Assembly: GCF_039543525.1 (NCBI RefSeq)
Contig: NZ_BAABJX010000017.1
Location: forward strand, 1-64,000
Source of the DNA: Algivirga pacifica
Lineage (GTDB): Bacteria > Bacteroidota > Bacteroidia > Cytophagales > Flammeovirgaceae
Reading direction: 5' to 3'
Length of the DNA: 64,000 bases
Part shown: one piece after another, positions 58,507 to 64,000 of the stretch
How the letters are laid out: each line of letters begins with the position of its first letter
Position numbering within the stretch: position 1 is the stretch's first letter
The notes under the pieces: generated by a model
What the model was told of the DNA's origin: nothing
Seen by the model: only the letters and a program-made list of their open reading frames with translations
Database searches by the model: none
Translations under genes and position numbers: made by a program

Positions 58507-60051
58507 TTAATCGACATCCCACCAAAGGTTTGTACCTCCGTGGTCAGCTCCTCCTAACATTTGTACAGCAGCTTCTACTGCCGCAGCGTTAGTTTGGTAT
58601 TGAGCTGATGGATAAGGAATACGCTTGATACCTTCTTCGGAGTCAATAGTACCATTACTATAGTTCACTTCTACAGGGAATAGTTTAGGATAACCTGTAC
58701 GACGGTATTCCGACCAAGCCTCTTGCCCTTCTGGGAACATAGCGATCCATTTTTGAGTTAGAATGCGCTCTTTGTTTACCATTGCTGATGCAGCAGCATC
58801 CCATGCAATAGTGATATCGCTTTGAGCAGCAATGTCGTTTGCTGCGTTCTCTGGGTCTACATAGTCTGCAGGCATGGAAGTCGCATCAGCCAGGTAAGTA
58901 CTGGCATCACCAGCACCATGCTGGTCGAAAGAAGCTTGTACGCCCATTTCATACAATTCTTTGGCAGAAGCACCTGCGCTCCATCCGTTCAATGCAGCTT
59001 CCGCTCTTAAGAAGTATACCTCAGCAGCAGTCATCAATAACAATGGCTTATTCACACCAATAACGTTATCATTGATCCCAGAGAAGTCTGAATAGGTATC
59101 CTTCGTCTCGATCTCGATACCTTGACGAATACCTCTGTACTCTCCATCCTGATCAGAAGGGTCAAAGTAGATCGCCAAGCGGGGATCATTAAAGCCTTTT
59201 AGGATAGACTCCATAGGAGCTCCCATAAGGGCGTCCTTCCAGCTTTTGATCAGTGCCATTGGGTGCTTTAATCCATCAGCAGATACCTGTGCAAGGTCTC
59301 CACCTTCTAGTACACCAGCACTGATCGCAGCTTCAGCCAATGTTTTGGCTTTGGCAGGAGCTACTTCGGAGATACGCATCGCCAATCTCAACTTCAATGA
59401 TGCAGCAAATTTAGCCCACATATTGAAGTCTCCTTTGAACATTTGATCTACTTCTGAGAAGTTGGCAATCGCAGGCTTATCTTTTAGAAGACTTATAGCC
59501 ATGTCAAGCTCTTCAAAGAACATGTCATAAACAGCTTCCTGAGAATCATATGGCAAGCCGCCTCCTTCGTTCACTTCTCCATATTTAGTATAAGGAATGG
59601 GTCCGTACATGTCAGTAACACGGTGCATTCCCGCAACCTTAAGGATAAGAGATACTCCGTAAAACTCTGGAGCCAAATCCATATGCTTGGAAACACTTTT
59701 GGCAGGGGCCAGAATGTTATCCAGTGACTTATTGAATGCCCAGCTATTCCATCCATCCACCAAGGCATAGGTAGCGTTATTCTTGTTACCGATAAATGGT
59801 GTAGGAGGCGTCATGTAACCTGAATAGATATCGGCATTCAGGTTTTGCTGCAGTTGATAACCATATCCATTACCAAAGTTGTAATAGATGGATTGCTGCA
59901 TTTGAGGGAAGAAAGCTTTCAGGAATAGGTAGTCTGCCTGAAAAGACTCTTCCGATATTTGATGAGGAGCTTTGTTGATGTCCTCAAAGTTATCTGTACA
60001 AGCAGTGGTCATACCCAATGCGGCCACTGCTGCAAAAATATATTTCTTCAT
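58507..60051 (-). CDS. susD: SusD-like lipoprotein of a second type
   Basis: The 514-residue lipoprotein has lipobox MTTAC (Cys18); ATG 60051 is preferred over a TTG at 60069. It differs from the tandem SusD group and has the SusD-like family segments MHRVTDMYGPIPYTKYGE and WAKFAASLKLRLAMRISE, with C-terminal YRRTGYPKLFPVEV. It partners the SusC homologue upstream, whose stop lies about 20 bp from its start. Its ligand is unknown, and no SusE-like gene follows. Confidence 0.9.
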   Translation of the reverse strand: MKKYIFAAVAALGMTTACTDNFEDINKAPHQISEESFQADYLFLKAFFPQMQQSIYYNFGNGYGYQLQQNLNADIYSGYMTPPTPFIGNKNNATYALVDGWNSWAFNKSLDNILAPAKSVSKHMDLAPEFYGVSLILKVAGMHRVTDMYGPIPYTKYGEVNEGGGLPYDSQEAVYDMFFEELDMAISLLKDKPAIANFSEVDQMFKGDFNMWAKFAASLKLRLAMRISEVAPAKAKTLAEAAISAGVLEGGDLAQVSADGLKHPMALIKSWKDALMGAPMESILKGFNDPRLAIYFDPSDQDGEYRGIRQGIEIETKDTYSDFSGINDNVIGVNKPLLLMTAAEVYFLRAEAALNGWSAGASAKELYEMGVQASFDQHGAGDASTYLADATSMPADYVDPENAANDIAAQSDITIAWDAAASAMVNKERILTQKWIAMFPEGQEAWSEYRRTGYPKLFPVEVNYSNGTIDSEEGIKRIPYPSAQYQTNAAAVEAAVQMLGGADHGGTNLWWDVD

Positions 60052-60072
60052 CTTTATTCTTTTTTTCAATGA

Positions 60073-63072
60073 TTAAAAGCTAAAGTTCACGTTTAGACCA
60101 ACACTTCTTGTAGAAGGAAGGGAGAATACGTCGATACCTTGTAGACCATTGCCTGAAGACATCGTTAGATCTGGATCGTAAGGAGCCTCCAAGTGGAAGA
60201 AGAATAAGTTTCTACCTACAAGAGATACTGTCAGATTTTTCGCAAAATTCAAGTCTTTGAAGTTATAGCTTAAAGACATTTCTCTTAGTCGAACATTAGT
60301 CGCATCGTACATGTATAAGCCACCTAATGCAGCACGTCCACCTACCGTAGAATAATAAGCCTGTGCATTTGCCTTCTCAGTGAAGTCACCAACGATGTTG
60401 CCATCGGCATCTACCGATTTAGCACCTTCAGTCATGACACCTCCTGCTTGACGAGCGTCTGCCGTTACTTGAGATACCCCTGCCTGATCCATCATTGCTT
60501 GAGTGATCGACATGACTTTACCGCCTACTTTTGCGTCAATCAATGCGTTTACACTAAAGTTCTTATACTTGATAGAGTTGTTCCATCCTAGCTGCCATTT
60601 AGGGTTAGGGTTACCTAGGTTGACAATCTCATCAGAACGCAAAGGAATACCGTTAGCATCCACTAGAGGATTGCCTGCTTCGTCCCTTTTGACATCATAT
60701 CCATAGATATCACCAAATGAACCACCTTGCACCAATACAGAAGAGAAAGCATTGTTACTCATTGGAGTCAACAAGAAGCTATAAGCTTCATCCTCTGGTC
60801 TTAGTTCTACAATAGTATTTTTATTGGTAGAGAAGTTCAGGTTAGTCGTCCAAGTGAGATCAGCGGTAGATACTGGGATGATCTGAAGGGCTGCTTCAAA
60901 ACCTTTGTTGTTGATTAAACCGGTATTGATTGGCTCTCTCTGGTTTTGCTCATTGGTAATCCATACCCATTGGTTGCGGGTATCTGTGTTGTAGTAAGTG
61001 AAATCAAGGTACATAAAGCGACCAAGTTCTACTTCAAAGCCAAGCTCCGTAGAAGAGGCAGTTTCTGGCTCTCCCGTAAATGGAAGTACGACACTGTTGT
61101 CTACTACGTTTCCAGCAGAGTTCAAAACTGCTGCGGCAGGGTTAGTGAGACCAGGTGCGATATCATTACCAATAACGGTATAGGCACCTCTCAACTTAGC
61201 CATACTAACGATTTCAGGCAATGCTACCATCTCATTCAGCACGGCAGTCAAACCTACAGATGGGTAGAAATAGCTATTGTTATCAAGTGGAAGCGTTGAC
61301 GACCAGTCATTTCTAGTGGTCAAGTCCAGATAAAGCATGTTTTTATAGGCAATATTGGCGCTACCAAATACGGATTGGATTTGTTTTCTGTTATAAGGTG
61401 CTCTTGGGCGCTCCCCTTGAACGGCAGCCAGGTCAAAGTAGTTGACAGCAGCCAATCCACCTTGGTTAGAGTCAATCGTCATACCTTTTGTCGTAGCATC
61501 TTGGATTGCTCCTCCCAATAGTGCCGTTACCGTGATATCGCCAAATGTTTTATTGGCATTCAAGATCGCATCAGCATAGTATAGTGTGTTGTCATAATCA
61601 TTGATGATCAATCGTCCTGATTTAGGGGCAATTGTCATCGTAGAAGATCTTACCTCTTTGCGATAGTCATCTGTTGTACGGTCTACACGCACACGACCTT
61701 GTGCCCATAGCCAGTCTGTGATGTTTAACTTAGCGCCCATAGACCCCATGATACGGTCTCTCACTTCTTTAGAAGTAATGCCGTTCATCATCCAGTAAGG
61801 GTTCTGAACAAACTCATTGACCAAAGGCCAGTTTTGCACGTTCAATAAACGATTTTGATCGAATACCTCGTATTCGTTTTTGTACATCTCCATATCAATA
61901 CCTCTTGGAGAAAGCGTATAAGCCATGCTTGGGTTGAAATACAATCCTTGCTCTGGGCGGTTTTTTGCGTTTTGGCGCATATAACTTACGTTTCCGTCCA
62001 AGTCTAGCTTACCATCGAACAGGGAAGAAGTTTGACGTAGTGTGAAGTTATGTCTGTTAAGCTCATTGTTTGGAAGAATACCTTTCGCATCAGTATTGGC
62101 ATACGAAAGGTAGGTTTGTACGTTCTGTGATCCAAAAGAAGCCGAAAGGGAGTTGATCCACGTTGTACCCGTACGGTAAAGGTCTGCTGCTGCATGAGCG
62201 TTAGCGGGCTTGTCAGTACCCCAGCTGTCTAGCGCACCTTCTGCCGTTTGCCCGTAGTCACTTTGTAGCTTTGGTAGGACGTATGCTTGATCTGCCGTGA
62301 AGCTTGAAGAGAAGGTAACTTTAGACTGTCCTGCCTGTCCCTTTTTCGTGGTAATCAGGATCACCCCATTGGCCGCCTGAGAACCATAAAGGGCTGAAGC
62401 GGCAGCACCCTTCAATACGTTGATGCTCTCAATATCTTCCGGGTTCAGGTTAGAGATACCGTCACCACCGTCACGGCCACCCCAAGTACTGGAAGGCTGA
62501 GCGGACGTAAAGTTTGACATTGGGATACCATCAATTACATAAAGTGGTTGGTTACTCCCTTGAATGGAATTGTTACCACGCAAAGTAACCTTCACAGATC
62601 CACCTGCACCAGAACCACTTCTGGATAACTGAAGGCCTGCCACTTTACCCGAAAGGGAGTTCATCATGTTCGGGTCTTTGACTACCGTTAGCTCGTCCGC
62701 TTTTACAACAGCAGTAGAGTACGTCAAGCTTTGGGCACTTCTTTCTACTCCTAGTGCGGTTACAACCACTTCGTCTAGTTGAGAAAGGTCTTCCTTCAGC
62801 GTGATGGAAAGATTTGATTGGTTGCCGATCACTATAGTTTGTGAGATATAGCCCACGTAAGAAAAAGTAAGGGAGGCATCAGCAGGGGCGTCAAGGGAAA
62901 AATTACCGTCAAGGTCCGTAACGGTACCTTTTGCAGTTCCCTGGATAACAATGTTGACACCAGGAATTCCCTGTCCGTCATTGCCAGCCACCTGACCTTT
63001 TACGATTCGATTTTGTGCATAGGATGTGAATGCAACAAAAACGAACGAAATCAGTAGAAATAAATTTCGCAT
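60073..63072 (-). CDS. susC: SusC-like TonB-dependent transporter of a second type
   Basis: The 999-residue transporter has a signal peptide (ending SYAQN) and a regulatory-like domain (VKGQVAGNDGQGIPGVNIVI, 24-43). The TonB-box/plug segment is LDEVVVTALGVERSAQSLTYS, followed by VKVTLRGNNSIQGSNQPLYVIDG, and the barrel ends in NVNFSF. It is related only distantly to the tandem paralogues. Forms a two-gene unit with its SusD. A 26-bp palindrome lies 37 bp upstream. Confidence 0.94.
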   Translation of the reverse strand: MRNLFLLISFVFVAFTSYAQNRIVKGQVAGNDGQGIPGVNIVIQGTAKGTVTDLDGNFSLDAPADASLTFSYVGYISQTIVIGNQSNLSITLKEDLSQLDEVVVTALGVERSAQSLTYSTAVVKADELTVVKDPNMMNSLSGKVAGLQLSRSGSGAGGSVKVTLRGNNSIQGSNQPLYVIDGIPMSNFTSAQPSSTWGGRDGGDGISNLNPEDIESINVLKGAAASALYGSQAANGVILITTKKGQAGQSKVTFSSSFTADQAYVLPKLQSDYGQTAEGALDSWGTDKPANAHAAADLYRTGTTWINSLSASFGSQNVQTYLSYANTDAKGILPNNELNRHNFTLRQTSSLFDGKLDLDGNVSYMRQNAKNRPEQGLYFNPSMAYTLSPRGIDMEMYKNEYEVFDQNRLLNVQNWPLVNEFVQNPYWMMNGITSKEVRDRIMGSMGAKLNITDWLWAQGRVRVDRTTDDYRKEVRSSTMTIAPKSGRLIINDYDNTLYYADAILNANKTFGDITVTALLGGAIQDATTKGMTIDSNQGGLAAVNYFDLAAVQGERPRAPYNRKQIQSVFGSANIAYKNMLYLDLTTRNDWSSTLPLDNNSYFYPSVGLTAVLNEMVALPEIVSMAKLRGAYTVIGNDIAPGLTNPAAAVLNSAGNVVDNSVVLPFTGEPETASSTELGFEVELGRFMYLDFTYYNTDTRNQWVWITNEQNQREPINTGLINNKGFEAALQIIPVSTADLTWTTNLNFSTNKNTIVELRPEDEAYSFLLTPMSNNAFSSVLVQGGSFGDIYGYDVKRDEAGNPLVDANGIPLRSDEIVNLGNPNPKWQLGWNNSIKYKNFSVNALIDAKVGGKVMSITQAMMDQAGVSQVTADARQAGGVMTEGAKSVDADGNIVGDFTEKANAQAYYSTVGGRAALGGLYMYDATNVRLREMSLSYNFKDLNFAKNLTVSLVGRNLFFFHLEAPYDPDLTMSSGNGLQGIDVFSLPSTRSVGLNVNFSF

Positions 63073-63529
63073 AGTTTTGAGATTATTAAAAAAAAGAATT
63101 CATCAATAAGATATTTACCCTATAGGGAATATCTATAAGAGTAAGAGTGTTAATGAATTTTAATGTAATCTCTCTTCGTGTAGAATTTACGTTTATTTTA
63201 ACTTGGTCATTTTGAACACTTAAGCCTTCCAGTTAACTTTTCTTCCTTCTTCACCCTTCCAAATTTCCTCTCCCTCCATCTTATTGTTTATCAGATATAT
63301 TCCCATCATGTGACGTTAATGGGGGATTATTTCATTAAAAAGCCTGAAATACTTTTAATATAAGGTCGTTAAACATTGTGTAGATTGTGACTGCAACCCA
63401 TTGAATAAGTTTATTAATGATGTTGAACAGTGGAAACTGTTTTGGCGCAAAAAACATTTAAATGACGTATTTATTCAGGAAATAATCCTGTTTACAACAT
63501 TCTATTCAAACTAACGAACTCAAATGCAA
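63073..63529. other. Intergenic region between divergent susC and the last gene
   Basis: It holds the palindrome at 63109-63134 and AT-rich promoter-like DNA for both directions. No -33/-7 pair is convincing and no ORF is seen. Confidence 0.5.
63109..63134. promoter_or_regulatory. Palindrome upstream of the second-type susC
   Basis: AGATATT and AATATCT (7-bp arms) enclose the 10-bp perfect palindrome CCCTATAGGG, with a 2-nt bulge on one side, 37 bp before the susC start. Candidate operator or leader hairpin. Confidence 0.5.
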
Positions 63530-64000
63530 TGAGCTGGGAAAAATTAAAGAAATTATTAAAGCTACCTTCTGCTAAAGAAAACATATTGCTACTAGATGGG
63601 CCAACCAACGAGTTGAATATCAAAGAACGTTTTGAGCAATTTAAAATTGCTTATGAGCAAGAACATACTCCTTTGGATACGTTGGATAATTCAATGCTAC
63701 AGCTTAAGCCTGAAGATATAGAAGGAAATTATGCCTTAAAAGGGCATAACCCCGGCGATAAAGACAAGATGTATTATGGACATTTGAATCTTCGTTACAT
63801 TGGAGGGAAATTCAAGGCGAAATGGGACATTGCGATCAGTGGACAAGGACAGTTAGGAGAGGGCTTCTTATATGATGACAAGCTTGTCTTGAATTTTTAT
63901 TATCATGAAGAGGACGAGGAGTATGCTGGAATGGTGATCTACCAGTTGACAGGACCACATTCTTTTAAGGGATTTTGGATTGAGGAAGGAATTTTTTCTC
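63530..64000 (+). CDS. Unknown protein, 3' end beyond the window
   Basis: An open frame of 157 codons from ATG 63530 without a stop reaches the window edge. It begins MSWEKLKKLLKLPSAKENIL, an amphipathic start without signal peptide, followed by a helical region and then alternating strands (MYYGHLNLRYIGGKFKAKWD, QLGEGFLYDDKLVLNFYY, MVIYQLTGPHSFKGFWIEEG). That suggests a small beta-barrel or lipocalin-like fold. No family is recognised. It was set apart by coding-like codon use throughout. Confidence 0.7.

Overview
The window looks like chromosomal DNA of a member of the Bacteroidota, probably a marine-type Cytophagales/Flammeovirga-like lineage (the lineage is inferred). The evidence is four SusC/SusD outer-membrane nutrient-uptake pairs, many SPII lipoproteins with short lipoboxes, a DUF4834 protein, a probable type IX secretion cargo protein, a membrane LytTR regulator, a -33 TTG / -7 TAnnTTTG promoter, and almost no Shine-Dalgarno sequences. 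No rRNA, CRISPR array, phage or transposase gene is visible.

Layout. Positions 1-290 hold the end of a tRNA-Lys, a tRNA-Leu and a terminator. Positions 390-18930 carry housekeeping genes: peptidase E, an APS/PAPS reductase, a decayed M28-like protein, a PAP2-like membrane protein, sigma-54, YaaA, a PlsC-type acyltransferase with a zinc ribbon, a LytTR regulator divergent from a solo ExbB/MotA-like channel, a Na+/Ca2+ exchanger, a TonB-C-terminal protein, paired lipoproteins and a SulP transporter. Positions 19281-34400 carry a probable T9SS cargo, a very large phosphoesterase/kinase-like/Omp85-barrel fusion, a YdjM-type membrane protein, an acyl-CoA dehydrogenase, an Ala-Glu epimerase beside an NlpC/P60 peptidase (murein peptide recycling), a DUF4493 lipoprotein and an SDR. 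Positions 35667-56690 contain three tandem paralogous susC-susD-susE operons. Each has its own long leader with two LacI-type operator-like sites, a susD-susE intercistronic hairpin and a downstream terminator. A flippase-like membrane protein follows, then a fourth, unrelated susCD pair on the minus strand, and the start of an unknown gene runs off the right edge.

The susCDE operons should bind and import a glycan, probably an alpha-glucan because the third gene resembles SusE. No glycoside hydrolase or regulator gene lies nearby, so degradation and control must be encoded elsewhere.

The most unusual content is in the intergenic DNA, which is crowded with structured repeats: 7-bp tandem arrays, 19-21-bp CACAGGG arrays ending in a perfect hairpin, CCCCGGGC palindromes, a 162-bp MITE-like inverted repeat with dispersed solo ends, nested palindromic mosaics built of mini-hairpins (mostly GNA triloops) joined by a CTCAAC linker, and three copies of a 192-bp four-arm element with compensatory base changes that can fold in two alternative ways. 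These repeats and the kinase/phosphatase/barrel fusion are the main candidates for new biology.
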